Below are positions 54,524 through 63,774 of a stretch of DNA of 64,000 bases, in pieces; position 1 is the first letter of the stretch; every line of letters starts with the position of its first letter. A program made the translations under genes and the position numbers. Source of the stretch: CAWGCA01 sp963820955 (GTDB taxonomy: Bacteria; Pseudomonadota; Gammaproteobacteria; Chromatiales; Chromatiaceae); NCBI GenBank assembly GCA_963820955.1, contig CAWGCA010000002.1, positions 1-64,000 of the forward strand, read 5' to 3'. The notes under the pieces were generated by a model. That model had not been told where the DNA came from, made no database searches, and was given only the letters and a program-made list of their open reading frames with translations.

Positions 54524-54840
54524 CATTAGGACAAATCTGGCTTATCATGAGCATAAGCTGATTTATCGATCATTCCGAAAGTAAACTGTCGCTTACCGAG
54601 GCTTGGCATCCACCGGGATGAAGAAATTATGCCTCAGGAACAGGCGCCGCAGCAAGATTGGCCAGGGAAGGCCTGATGTTTTCGCCCGCATTTGGAGTGC
54701 CGCTTAAACTGAGATACATGGTTCCCGGGCAACGTTACAAACACAGGGCAAGAAACCCCTTAACTGGTAGGAGCCGGTGATAGTGCGCCCGAACACAACT
54801 GACTACCATTGGATCTCGCCAGATATTATAGAGCCGTTTA
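54524..54840. other. Intergenic region upstream of MipA-like gene
   Basis: No gene. Contains a short GCATAAGC/GCTTAT palindromic spot near 54550; no promoter assigned. Confidence 0.35.
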
Positions 54841-55755
54841 ATGATTTCTAATATTGACCGAAAACACGCGATTATAGTCAGACCTGAGGTTTCCCTGACC
54901 ATCCGTTATGTATTCGCGTCGATGCTTGTCCTGTTTGGATTCGGGAGGACTTTCGCCGAAAACAAATTGGCTGAACCGCTTAAAAACGAAAAACCCCTTT
55001 GGGAAGTTGGTGTTGGGGCCTTTACTGGTTGGTTGCCCGACTATCCGGCGGCCGGACAGAATACGGTCAGGGCCCTTGCCGTCCCCTACCTCGTCTACCG
55101 TGGTGACTTCTTGCGCGTGGGGGGCGAAGAAAACAGGGGGGCAATCAGCGGTCGCTTGTTGAGAAACGAGCGGTATGAATTCGATGTTAGTCTCAGCGCA
55201 TCCTTTCCCGTCGATTCGGGTAGCAACGACGCACGTCGCGGCATGCCGGATCTGGATTTTCTATTCGGTATCGGTCCACAATTTATTCTCAAGCTTATCA
55301 ACGAACCCGGTCGAAGAAAACTCGATTTCAGTTTACAGGCACGTGCCATCTACTCGACAGATTTTTCATCAATCGACAATCGCGGATATGTTTTTAATCC
55401 GAAATTCAAATATTCACAGGAAAATGTAACCGACATGAACCTAAAGGTATTCGTCGGTGGAGGTCCCATTTTCGCAACCGAAAAACTGATGGACTATTTT
55501 TACGAAGTCACCCCCGAGTTCGTGATCCCTGGGCGACCGGCCTACAATGCAGATTCCGGCTATCTGGGTTCCAATCTTACTGTTGGGCTATCAAAGCGCT
55601 TGAACGACCGGTTTCGCGTATTACTTGGAACCCGAGTTGGAATCCATAATGGTGCCGCCAACAGTGACAGCCCTCTGTTCAAGGACAAAACGAATCTGGC
55701 CGTCTTTGCAGCCGTAGCCTGGTCATTTTGGAAGAGTGAGCGTCCTGCCCGTTGA
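54841..55755 (+). CDS. MipA/OmpV-family outer-membrane protein
   Basis: 304 residues. Signal region after a 20-residue hydrophilic lead (YVFASMLVLFGFGRTFA), then the MipA barrel: WEVGVGAFTGWLPDYPAAGQNTVRALAVPYLVYRGDFLR, DLDFLFGIGPQFILK, and the C-terminal VTPEFVIPGRPAYNADSGYLGSNLTVGLSKRLNDRFRV with final barrel strands AVAWSFW. Members link murein synthesis complexes or form outer-membrane barrels; exact role unknown. Single gene. Confidence 0.92.
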   Translation: MISNIDRKHAIIVRPEVSLTIRYVFASMLVLFGFGRTFAENKLAEPLKNEKPLWEVGVGAFTGWLPDYPAAGQNTVRALAVPYLVYRGDFLRVGGEENRGAISGRLLRNERYEFDVSLSASFPVDSGSNDARRGMPDLDFLFGIGPQFILKLINEPGRRKLDFSLQARAIYSTDFSSIDNRGYVFNPKFKYSQENVTDMNLKVFVGGGPIFATEKLMDYFYEVTPEFVIPGRPAYNADSGYLGSNLTVGLSKRLNDRFRVLLGTRVGIHNGAANSDSPLFKDKTNLAVFAAVAWSFWKSERPAR

Positions 55756-56118
55756 ATACGGTCCATCCTTTCTTGCGGAAGACAATTGACAGCTAAATTT
55801 AAAACAAATGCCTTGCACATAAAACAATCCAAAGGCACTGAGTGGCCGTGTATAACACTCTCTCGGTCTTTTCGCAGAACCCTTCGGAACCTTTGGCGAG
55901 TCACGAGGTCATCAATTGTATTCGTCTAAGTTCCTAACTCGATCAGCAGAATCGTTTCTGGGGAAAATAATATTTCCCTGACGTCAAGGGCCTAAGTCCA
56001 GTAAAAAACGTCCTATACGAAAAGAGCGGAGGGACGCGATTTGTGGACACGTGTTCACTAACAGAGCAACCTCGATATAAAACTGCTATTTTTCACCAAG
56101 AGATTTGAGAGAAAAACC
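55756..56118. other. Intergenic region, no gene
   Basis: About 360 bases, nothing recognised apart from the leader of the following gene. Confidence 0.4.
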
Positions 56119-56775
56119 ATGCCTCATTCCCCTTTTCTACCGACCGCCGAAAAGCTTCCCTCAACGCTTCCCATATTTCCCCTGGAAAATGCTGTGGTCA
56201 TGCCCAAGGCCGAATTGCCACTCAATATTTTTGAGCCCCGCTATCTGAATATGGTGAACGATGCCCTTTCTTCGCACCGTTTGATTGGAATGATACAGCC
56301 TAACCCGAGCCTTCAGGGCAGGAACACCCCTCTTTACCATACGGGTTGTGCCGGCCGTATCACCTCCTACAGGGAAACATCCGATGGCCGTATCTTGATA
56401 TCTCTGACCGGGGTGTGTCGTTTCGATATAGGTCAAGAGTTACCCAGTATCCGAGGCTACAGGATAATTGAGCCCCTCTGGAATCGTTTTCTAGACGACC
56501 TGGAAGCAACCGAAAACAGCGGAGATCAAGATCGTGACAGGATTTTCCAATTGTTAAAGCGGTATTTCGAAGTAAAAAAGATGACTACAGATTGGCATCT
56601 CGTAGAAAATCTCGAAACGCTCGAACTGGTACACACAATGTCCATACTGATGCCTTTCGATCCGGTGGAGAAACAGGCGATATTAGAAGCCGAAACCTTA
56701 GCCGATAGGGCCGTCGCTTTATGTTCAGCCCTGGAGTTCGGTTTACAGGTAGATTCAGGGGCCGGTCGACATTGA
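56119..56775 (+). CDS. LON substrate-binding-domain protein
   Basis: 218 residues that match only the N-terminal LAN domain of Lon: LPIFPLENAVVMPKAELPLNIFEPRYLNMVNDAL, IGMIQPNP, GCAGRITSYRETSDGRILISLTGVCRFDI, then the helical second half (LETLELVHTMSILMPFDPVEKQAILEAE). No ATPase or protease part, as normal for this stand-alone family. Probably an adaptor or regulator; function not known. Intact. Confidence 0.92.
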   Translation: MPHSPFLPTAEKLPSTLPIFPLENAVVMPKAELPLNIFEPRYLNMVNDALSSHRLIGMIQPNPSLQGRNTPLYHTGCAGRITSYRETSDGRILISLTGVCRFDIGQELPSIRGYRIIEPLWNRFLDDLEATENSGDQDRDRIFQLLKRYFEVKKMTTDWHLVENLETLELVHTMSILMPFDPVEKQAILEAETLADRAVALCSALEFGLQVDSGAGRH

Positions 56776-56858
56776 TTCACAGCTCTTTTGATTCCACGAT
56801 AAATAGCTCCTGCCCTATACATAAGAAAAGCCTCAGGGCAAATCAATAGATCATCTCC

Positions 56859-57002
56859 ATGGATACTCCCCTGGTGGTGACTATTGTACTTCTACTTATC
56901 ACTTTGATTGCTTTTGCTGGCGGATTGATACCCTATCCTTTCGGACTGCTCGTTTTGTCAGTATTTTTGATTGCCAGGCTTATCCACCTCACCGATCGAT
57001 AA
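56859..57002 (+). CDS. Possible 47-residue small membrane protein
   Basis: MDTPLVVTIVLLLITLIAFAG, then GLIPYPFGLLVLSVFLIARLIH and a short LTDR tail: two hydrophobic helices separated by a Pro-containing turn. No strong ribosome binding site. Hydrophobicity and a clean ATG-to-TAA frame are the support. No family recognised. Confidence 0.5.
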   Translation: MDTPLVVTIVLLLITLIAFAGGLIPYPFGLLVLSVFLIARLIHLTDR

Positions 57003-57100
57003 AAAACAACAAAGCAAGAACCAGTGACTTCTATGCTGCTTCTACGAGAATAATATAGGTTACGATGGGGACTTTAGAATTAAGCAACCTGATGGCTGGC

Positions 57101-57424
57101 ATACAGTTACACATGATGCCCTGGATGTAATTGGAAGGCTATCTGCAAAGCTCCCAGGGCATTGTCATGCCCATAGTCTCTACCGAGCAGCACAGCCCCC
57201 CTGGGGTTAATGGTAACCGATAGCATCTGCCCATGAATTATCGCGGAAGGTATCTGAAAATTGGGGAACATCGTAACCAGGCCAACCATTAATGTGTGCA
57301 TGACTCAACACCACCTCGCCTTCCCCGGTACCATAAGCATTCGGCCGATCACCCTGATCGGCCTGTTACGAGACCAGCTTGCATCACTCTGTCGTAACGG
57401 CTTTAGAAGATTCTATTTTCTTGT
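57101..57424 (+). pseudogene. Decayed creatininase-family paralogue
   Basis: Nucleotide similarity to the first 320 bases of the creatininase-family gene at 17563 is obvious: (A)TGATG(C/A)CCTGGAT, GAAGGCTA(C/T)CTGCA, ACCGAGCAGCA, CACCTCGCCTT(T/C)CCCGG and CGTAACGGCTTT...TTCTATTTTCT. The start codon is lost, an in-frame TAA follows the MPWM-equivalent, several indels occur, and similarity stops before GHGGN. The duplicate was inactivated and truncated. Confidence 0.85.
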
Positions 57425-57559
57425 CAGAATAGAATCATCATTACACCCCGGAATAATTCCCGGATCGTATAGCGCTGTATTCAATCACGCCAGACTATGT
57501 TTGAATGGCAGCGTTGAGATACTCGGGTCATTAATACAAGTTCCTGAAAAAATCTCCCC

Positions 57560-59278
57560 ATGAGCTTTCGGTTCGCAATTATTGGTAGCGGCCTGACTGG
57601 AACATCGATGCTGTACCAGTTTGTTCGACTGCTTGAACACGAAGCGCGGTCTGGGGCGTTAGATCCCATATGTACGCATATCCTTGTCTTCGAAAAACGA
57701 CCTGTCGCCGGCCCCGGCTTTCCGCACAATCCAGAATTCGTCAAACCTTATCACATCACCAATATGTGCGCTGGTGAAATGAGTGTGAGTTTTTCCCAGC
57801 CACAGGATTTCAGTGATTGGATCGAAAGTCGACGCGCGGATTTGGAATATTGTTTCCCGATCCTCAAGACATTCATGCACGACCCTAGTTATCATCACTA
57901 CGATTGCAGTCACTATCCTCGTGCGCTGATGGGGGAATATCTCAAAGCGAGGTTCAGGGATGCTGTAACTATTGCAGAAAAAATCGGCATAAAAGTGGAG
58001 GTTCATACCGAATGCGAGGTAATCAATATCGAAGAAAACGATCGAGGACTGATGGTATTCGCACGTGACCGAGCGCACAGTTATATCTCCCGGTTTGCGA
58101 CGGACCGACTGCTTCTCTCTACCGGCCACTGGCCTCGAAAAGGCTCAGGACGGAGATACTGCGCCTCACCTTGGCCAGCCAATCGGCTACTGGAGAAAAT
58201 TCCCGCGGGTTCCGTGGTTGGAGTGATCGGCTCCAGTCTTAGCGCCATAGAAACTGTATTGACTTTATCATCCGATGGTCGCTTCACTCGTGATGAATGG
58301 GGAAGATTGATATTTAAAGCTCCGCCCAAACCCCGTCGCATAAGCATGCTGTCGCGTCATGGACTCTTGCCTAGTGTCAGGAATCATTTCGCGAGCTACC
58401 AGCCACGTTCCTTCAATCAAGAAAATCTCCGTGAACTACTGGACACGCAATTTCAAAACCTGACTCTCGACACCATATTCAGGCTGCTTGATCAAGAACT
58501 GCGTTTGGCGAATGGGCAACCACACAACTGGAAATTGTTCTTGTCTCCAAACATATCGCCAATGGATATTCTGAGTGCCGAACTGGAGCAGTCCTCGATT
58601 GCACCTGTTTATCCCTGCAGTGCTTTGTGGCAAACGATCCTGCGACAGGCATTTCCTGTGATCAGGGAACTCTATCTTGCTCTCTCCCCCGTTGAGCGAA
58701 AGCGCTTCAATAAGGAGTACGCTACTTACTTTTTCGCGCACGCAGCCAGTCAACCGAGAATTAACGCTGAAAAAATACTTGCTTTGATGCGGGCCGAACT
58801 CCTGGAGGTCGTAACTCTAGGTCACGCTTATGAATTATCAGAACGGAAGAGTGGATCAGGATACCGGTTCACCTTCGGAGAAAATAAATCGAAAGTTATG
58901 AATTTCCCGTATATTGTCGATGCCAGAGGTCAGGAGCAGTCTCTGCGTGCCAACTCATCACAATTGATTCGAAATCTGCTTGGAAAGAACTTGTTTTTGC
59001 TGGGTTCGTCTAACCAAAGCAACTCTGTTCAAAGTGAACTCGCCGCCACCGAAGATTACGAGTCGGGAATAATAAACACGGGGAGTATCTGGATCGATCC
59101 CAAATCCCACCATATTATGCAAGTCAAAGGGGGGGTAATACAAAGGTCTGACAGTATTTATGCCGTCGGAGCTATGACAAGAGGTCAAATAATTGATGTC
59201 AGTATGGCGCGAGGATTGACGCGATCAACCCACCGTATCGCAACTAATCTGGTGAAATGGCTGTGCAGAAAAAGCTGA
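57560..59278 (+). CDS. FAD/NAD(P)-binding oxidoreductase
   Basis: 572 residues of the large FAD/NAD(P)-binding family (pfam13454-like). It starts FRFAIIGSGLTGTSMLYQFVRLLE and has PGFPHNPEFVKPYHITNMCAGEMS, a second nucleotide fold with GSVVGVIGSSLSAIETVLTLSSDG (about residue 220), then an NFPYIVDARGQEQSL block and a C-terminal YAVGAMTRGQIIDVSMARGLT. Members are mono-oxygenase-like or siderophore-related; no substrate can be named. Alone, downstream of the creatininase relic. Confidence 0.9.
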   Translation: MSFRFAIIGSGLTGTSMLYQFVRLLEHEARSGALDPICTHILVFEKRPVAGPGFPHNPEFVKPYHITNMCAGEMSVSFSQPQDFSDWIESRRADLEYCFPILKTFMHDPSYHHYDCSHYPRALMGEYLKARFRDAVTIAEKIGIKVEVHTECEVINIEENDRGLMVFARDRAHSYISRFATDRLLLSTGHWPRKGSGRRYCASPWPANRLLEKIPAGSVVGVIGSSLSAIETVLTLSSDGRFTRDEWGRLIFKAPPKPRRISMLSRHGLLPSVRNHFASYQPRSFNQENLRELLDTQFQNLTLDTIFRLLDQELRLANGQPHNWKLFLSPNISPMDILSAELEQSSIAPVYPCSALWQTILRQAFPVIRELYLALSPVERKRFNKEYATYFFAHAASQPRINAEKILALMRAELLEVVTLGHAYELSERKSGSGYRFTFGENKSKVMNFPYIVDARGQEQSLRANSSQLIRNLLGKNLFLLGSSNQSNSVQSELAATEDYESGIINTGSIWIDPKSHHIMQVKGGVIQRSDSIYAVGAMTRGQIIDVSMARGLTRSTHRIATNLVKWLCRKS

Positions 59279-59953
59279 TATCTGCAAATCATTCTGCTGT
59301 TGAAAATCACTTTACATCCAAATATTTCCTGAGTCTTGAAGAACCTTTTTTTTCATCGATTGCTCATTGAAGCAGGCCTGCGGACGATTCCACTTCGTTT
59401 TTAAAAGCGTAGATTCCTACTCGGAAACAAACGCCGGTCAAAACCTCTTGATCTCAATGATCTAAAGACAGAATTGAAAGGTAGCTTGTTACAAGCGCTT
59501 TAGATCGGAAAGCTATAAATGCTGAATAAATTTCCTGGATGATTTTCCGTTTTTTACATATAGCTTGTTTTTTAAGCGTATCTAGCAGCTTACTAAGCCC
59601 AAACGTTAGAGTCGGCGCGTAGAAACGCGTGAAAACTGTAGGCCGATGTTTTACCTATTTGGGCCTACACTCTGTGTTTGATCTCTGTGGGCTTATTGTC
59701 TCTTGCCAGACAGGCACCGTTTTTTCCCCTACCCTTATTGTTTCGTTTTGGCAGGAATACCTATATCACAATAAATAATCCACAAGCAAAGAAAACAATA
59801 GACGAAATTAAAGTTTTTTCGTCTCCGAATATAGGGATTATGCGTGCTGCTGTTTATTTACCCAATTCTCTTTTGTTAATCGCAATTTTAGATATTCTGC
59901 ATGCGGATAAAAAGTTGGTTTTACCTGCCTGCCTTGTTGCCCCCATCCACATT
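59279..59953. other. Intergenic region, no gene
   Basis: About 675 AT-rich bases between convergent genes. A plus-strand frame (59678-60091) extends over the fasciclin gene but shows no family-like sequence. Nothing supported. Confidence 0.45.
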
Positions 59954-60598
59954 CTACATCTGAGGTACCATCACTTTGTCAACGATCTGTATTACCCCAT
60001 TTCTCGTAGCGATATCACGCTCAGATATGCGAATACCTGCCACATGTATTTTGGACCCCTCGATGGAAACGAGAGAGTCTATTGCGGATAGATCAGAGGA
60101 ATAATATTCACCCCACACAATGTGATAGGCCAAAACCCTCTTCAGCAAATAATTGTCGGAAACCAAGTTTTCCAACATAAAGGTCGGAAGTTTGTTAAAC
60201 GCCTCGTTGGTTGGCGCAAAAAGTGTGTAAGGCCCCGATTCCTTGAGAATCTTGGCAAGCCCTGAAGCCTCAAGCACTGCTGTTAGAAGACTGAGCGAAT
60301 CAACGGAGTTCACTGTATCCGCGATGTCTAGGTGAGACGAAGATACTTTTCTTATAAGCTTGGACTGGTTCTTGATATCCTGCCCGTAGCAAAGCCTTGG
60401 TAAAGCTTCTCGATTTTTCATCCAGGTTTGATTCATACCGAACTGATCAGCTGGTTTAGTCTCTGCCGCCCGACATTCAAGCTGCTGGTTGGCAGCAGCC
60501 AGGAGATACCCGAGGTCTAAATTAGCACTTGCATCCTTTTCAACCGGCAAAGCAATCAATATTCCAAGTATCACACTAACTTTCGAGCTCATCTTCAT
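59954..60598 (-). CDS. Fasciclin-domain exported protein 2
   Basis: 214 residues. Signal peptide (KVSVILGILIALPVEKDASA), a roughly 60-residue lead with two Cys (LECRAAE, RLCYGQD), then one FAS1 domain: SLLTAVLEASGLAKILKESGPYTLFAPTNEAFNKLP, VLAYHIVWG, and IQIVDKVMVPQM at the end. Only modestly similar to fasciclin 1 at 30804. A TGATCC-N18-TATAGTA site 30-60 bases upstream suggests control by the same sigma factor 30 kb away. Confidence 0.93.
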   Translation of the reverse strand: MKMSSKVSVILGILIALPVEKDASANLDLGYLLAAANQQLECRAAETKPADQFGMNQTWMKNREALPRLCYGQDIKNQSKLIRKVSSSHLDIADTVNSVDSLSLLTAVLEASGLAKILKESGPYTLFAPTNEAFNKLPTFMLENLVSDNYLLKRVLAYHIVWGEYYSSDLSAIDSLVSIEGSKIHVAGIRISERDIATRNGVIQIVDKVMVPQM

Positions 60599-60936
60599 TG
60601 CGAAATACCCCTCGACCGATAGTTAGATACTATACGAACTGAATTCCGCAACGGATCAGCTGAACTGTCCATGAGCTTGAGAGATTTACAGCGTACCGAA
60701 CTTTCTGCGAAAACTGGTTGGCACGTATAAAAGGGTGAATTGCGTATCCGCTAGCTTCGCTGAGTCGACTCTGTAAAAGCCTGCACTGACTCTTTCCTGT
60801 GATCAGAATTTCGCACTGGGTCCGTCCTACAGCGTACAAGTACCCATAAGGTAATCGATTGATCAGTGAATGACCCAGATCTAACATTGAATCGATCATC
60901 AGATGCCGTTCCTGGCCCGATTCATGTCAAGCCCTT
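60599..60936. other. Intergenic region upstream of fasciclin 2
   Basis: About 340 bases holding the RpoE-type promoter candidate at 60628-60658. An 89-codon minus-strand frame (60630-60899) overlaps it and is not supported as a gene. Confidence 0.45.
60628..60658 (-). promoter_or_regulatory. RpoE-type promoter candidate upstream of fasciclin 2
   Basis: Minus strand TGATCC (60658-60653), 18-base spacer, TATAGTA (60634-60628); the gene starts at 60598. Confidence 0.68.
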
Positions 60937-61449
60937 CTAAGCCAGGAATTTTGCGCGAATCTCTATACCAACGACACCTTCTATTTTCGCCACCTTGTGC
61001 TTCAGAATCGACGGATCAGAGAAGCCAAGAAAGCTGCCCACCAGCAAGACTTTGCCATTATTTACCCTGATGGACACCCTTGCCATACTGAACCGCTCGT
61101 CAACTTTCACCATTTCGGTGATCTTTCGCTCAATAGCTGTATCGGACAAGGGCGCAATCGGCACAACCTGGATTTCATTGTCCATCTCGTGCACACCCCG
61201 AGTCGTCCAGGCGATCCGGTCAGCGACCAGTTTCTGCTCATAAAGGGTAACCTGGCCTACCAGAACCACCAGTTGTCGTTCCACATGCACCTTGATCCGG
61301 GTACCTCGCAGCATCGGGGACTCAGCAATTTTGCCCTCGATCTCTTGCTTTATGAGATCATCACTCTGGGCCAGTCCGGGGGTTGCCTGAAACAAGGCCA
61401 ATGGAAGTAATAAGACTAAGCCTGCAAGGCGATTCATTGACTTAATCAT
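60937..61449 (-). CDS. Exported protein with two BON domains
   Basis: 170 residues with a signal peptide (LAGLVLLLPLALFQATPGLA). Two BON domains follow: residues about 30-95 (IKQEIEGKIAESPMLRGTRIKVHVERQLVVLVGQVTLYEQ...) and about 105-165 (ERKITEMVKVDERFSMARVSIRVNNGKVLLVGSF). BON proteins bind phospholipid surfaces and protect the envelope under stress (OsmY-like). Faces the fasciclin 2 gene in the same direction, 338 bases upstream of it. Confidence 0.92.
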   Translation of the reverse strand: MIKSMNRLAGLVLLLPLALFQATPGLAQSDDLIKQEIEGKIAESPMLRGTRIKVHVERQLVVLVGQVTLYEQKLVADRIAWTTRGVHEMDNEIQVVPIAPLSDTAIERKITEMVKVDERFSMARVSIRVNNGKVLLVGSFLGFSDPSILKHKVAKIEGVVGIEIRAKFLA

Positions 61450-61680
61450 TGTTCACCTCTCTGATTAGAAATTCTGAGACTCGAATACACATTGACCAAG
61501 GATACCCTGACGCATCAATCTGCGTGTTAACTGGGCTGGCTGCGTAGCGGCCCGTTCGTAGAGCGTCTTGTCTGCTTTTTTTGCAAAAGATCTTTCTGCG
61601 TACTCGTATTGTAAAATCTAGGCCTTCCGGGGAAAAAAAATAGTCGAATACTACGATCTGATATTTCGAATATTTCGAAT

Positions 61681-61898
61681 CAGTGCTGTCCGATTAAGTT
61701 GCGTTACATATAACTGGAACGCATTGATACGACAGCTCTTTCATAGTGATTAGTTGCGGCATAGACATGAATTTGAATACTGATGTTCGTCATTCCGGAA
61801 AGTGCGAAGCACTTGTCCGGAATCCAGGTTTTTCAATGCGTTCACTGGATGCCGGATCAAGTCCGGCATGACGGTTGGAGGTTAATGGGACAGCACTG
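61681..61898. mobile_element. 218-bp MITE, copy 3
   Basis: Same orientation as copy 1. Target duplication ATTTCGAAT at 61672-61680 and 61899-61907, perfect. One left-terminal mismatch (CCGATT for CCCATT). Inserted in non-coding DNA. Confidence 0.92.
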
Positions 61899-61907
61899 AT
61901 TTCGAAT

Positions 61908-62793
61908 ATAAAGCCGCTTGTTGTTCCCTAAGTCCATTTTATCTCGCCACTTCAACGTTAAACCTCCGGCAGTTGAAGGGTTGCTTCACCCTATTAGCAG
62001 CGCTGCGAGGATATCTCACCGTTAGTTTCTAACTCCAGATCTTCATCGAGTTCTCGTTACTTCTTTATTTTCGAATAGTAGTGGGTGCGGTGTTCTTTGA
62101 TATGCGCGACGTTTCATTGGCAGTATCAGCCATGTTCGTCTTGCTCATGTCCGGAATGATCCTGTACCAAGCAGCCATACCATCCATGGCGGCGAATCTA
62201 ACGACATTATGGCCACGGTCACCCCGTAGGTCTCCATCTTCATCCTATTGATCAGCCTTTTGCAGCTACTGAGATTTATGGGTGGTAACGACCAATCGAC
62301 AATTATCCAATCGGGAGCAATGCATGTTGCACATCTGACCATCCTCGCAGAACTACGTCAGCAGTTCGCTCAGCTGGCCGCGACGTTTCTCGTCTCGCCC
62401 AGGTGCAGGATGCGTTTTTCAAAGTATACCTGCTCGTGCCTTAATGACTCGGTCTCGCCGACCCGCATGCCGGTGACGGTGCAGGGATCTTCGAGCGAGT
62501 TCCTGTTTCATCAGGAAGCGATCTCAGCAGGCACGAATAATATGTGCGCCGCGCACCATCTCGTCTTCAACGCTTTGCGTTTTCTGCGGAAGTTCTTGAT
62601 GCTGGTTGGCCAGTCAGGCATGTATGACAGCGAACCTATCCGACCAGCTCAGTAACTCAACACCGTTGGTAGGTTCGTGTTCAGTTAAGTTGACTACACC
62701 TGTTCTGAACAATCTAGCGACCCCTATTGATCAAAACGGTTTTTCAAGTCTACCTAAAGCAATGTTACAAATAGCGTAAATTCAGCCCCCTAC
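61908..62793. other. Long non-coding region, probably decayed
   Basis: Around 62100-62660 both strands have protein-like fragments broken by stops (for example a minus-strand fragment reading AAMDGMAAWYRIIPDMSK), suggesting a dead gene, but no family could be named. Confidence 0.4.
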
Positions 62794-63759
62794 TCAACGC
62801 CATACCCCCAAAATAGTCCTGTGTGGTGGTCTGTGCACAGTTCGATAGCGATTGGGCAATATCACCGGCCTGGTGTGAAGCTGAGTCAAAGGATCTCCAG
62901 TGCTTTGCGGCTTGTCTCTCAGCTCCAGCAACCGCTGGATGCGTTCTCCAGTATCAGGGTGTGTTCTCAGCAGAGAGGGCTCAGGGTCTCGGTAGCCGGG
63001 GAATATAATCCGCTTCCAAAAGCTGCGATGATGTTGCTCGATTTTTCCCAATGCAGAGGCCAGTCCCTCTGGATCCCCAGTAATCTGCGAAGCCTCCAGG
63101 TCGGCGTCGAATTCCCGAATCCTCGACAGCCCAAGCTGCAGAAGAGCACTGAGCGTTGGGGCTGCCACAAGCAGCAGCATCGCTAAAATAGAGATGGAGC
63201 CGATACCCTTCAACATAAGCGGGAGTAACAATAGTACCAGCAGAATACCGACTGCCGACATCATATGGGTTAGGCGGCTGATCACATCGGCCAATCCCAT
63301 CAGGCGCATGTCATTATTGACGATGTGACTGATCTCGTGGGCCAACACCCCCGCTATTTCCCTGGGAGATAGTAGCTGTAGCAGGCCATCTGTTACTGCA
63401 ATGGCTGCATCATTCCTGGTGCCTACGGCGAAGGCATTGACGGTGTGACTGGGTATCCAGTATAGCCCAGGTTTACGTTCTAGTCCGGCACGTTGAGCGA
63501 GTTCCTGTATCACCATGGCCAGTTGAGGGGCTGCGTTTGGAAGCAATGGACGCGCCTGATAAAGCCGCAATACCCAATGGGATGAAACCTCAGGCAGGGT
63601 GAAAATAATAAATGCTACGCCAAGAAAAACCCAATACCAGACACCGTCACCAAACAGAAGCTCACTGCAGAGTGCCAGCAACAGCGACATGCCCCCGATT
63701 AGTACAAAGGTATGCCCAAGATTGCGCAGTTTGTGTTTTAAGGCTCGACTTTGATCCAT
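62794..63759 (-). CDS. M48-family membrane metalloprotease (HtpX-like)
   Basis: 321 residues from ATG 63759 (MDQSRALKHKLRNLGH); an upstream TTG at 63774 directly follows AAGGAGG and is an alternative start. Two N-terminal membrane segments (TFVLIGGMSLLLALCSELLF, VFLGVAFIIF), the zinc site AHEISHIVNNDMR (HExxH) around residue 145, two further hydrophobic segments and the third ligand in REFDADLEAS. HtpX-type proteases degrade damaged membrane proteins. The C-terminal RTHPDTGERIQRLLEL is typical. Confidence 0.92.
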   Translation of the reverse strand: MDQSRALKHKLRNLGHTFVLIGGMSLLLALCSELLFGDGVWYWVFLGVAFIIFTLPEVSSHWVLRLYQARPLLPNAAPQLAMVIQELAQRAGLERKPGLYWIPSHTVNAFAVGTRNDAAIAVTDGLLQLLSPREIAGVLAHEISHIVNNDMRLMGLADVISRLTHMMSAVGILLVLLLLPLMLKGIGSISILAMLLLVAAPTLSALLQLGLSRIREFDADLEASQITGDPEGLASALGKIEQHHRSFWKRIIFPGYRDPEPSLLRTHPDTGERIQRLLELRDKPQSTGDPLTQLHTRPVILPNRYRTVHRPPHRTILGVWR

Positions 63760-63774
63760 TATGACGACGCTCAA

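Noticed and set aside
59678..60091. 137-codon plus-strand frame
   Set aside because: Runs over the 3' end of fasciclin 2 and has no recognisable domain or good ribosome binding site.
60630..60899. 89-codon minus-strand gene upstream of fasciclin 2
   Set aside because: Overlaps the likely promoter, lacks a ribosome binding site and has no domain.
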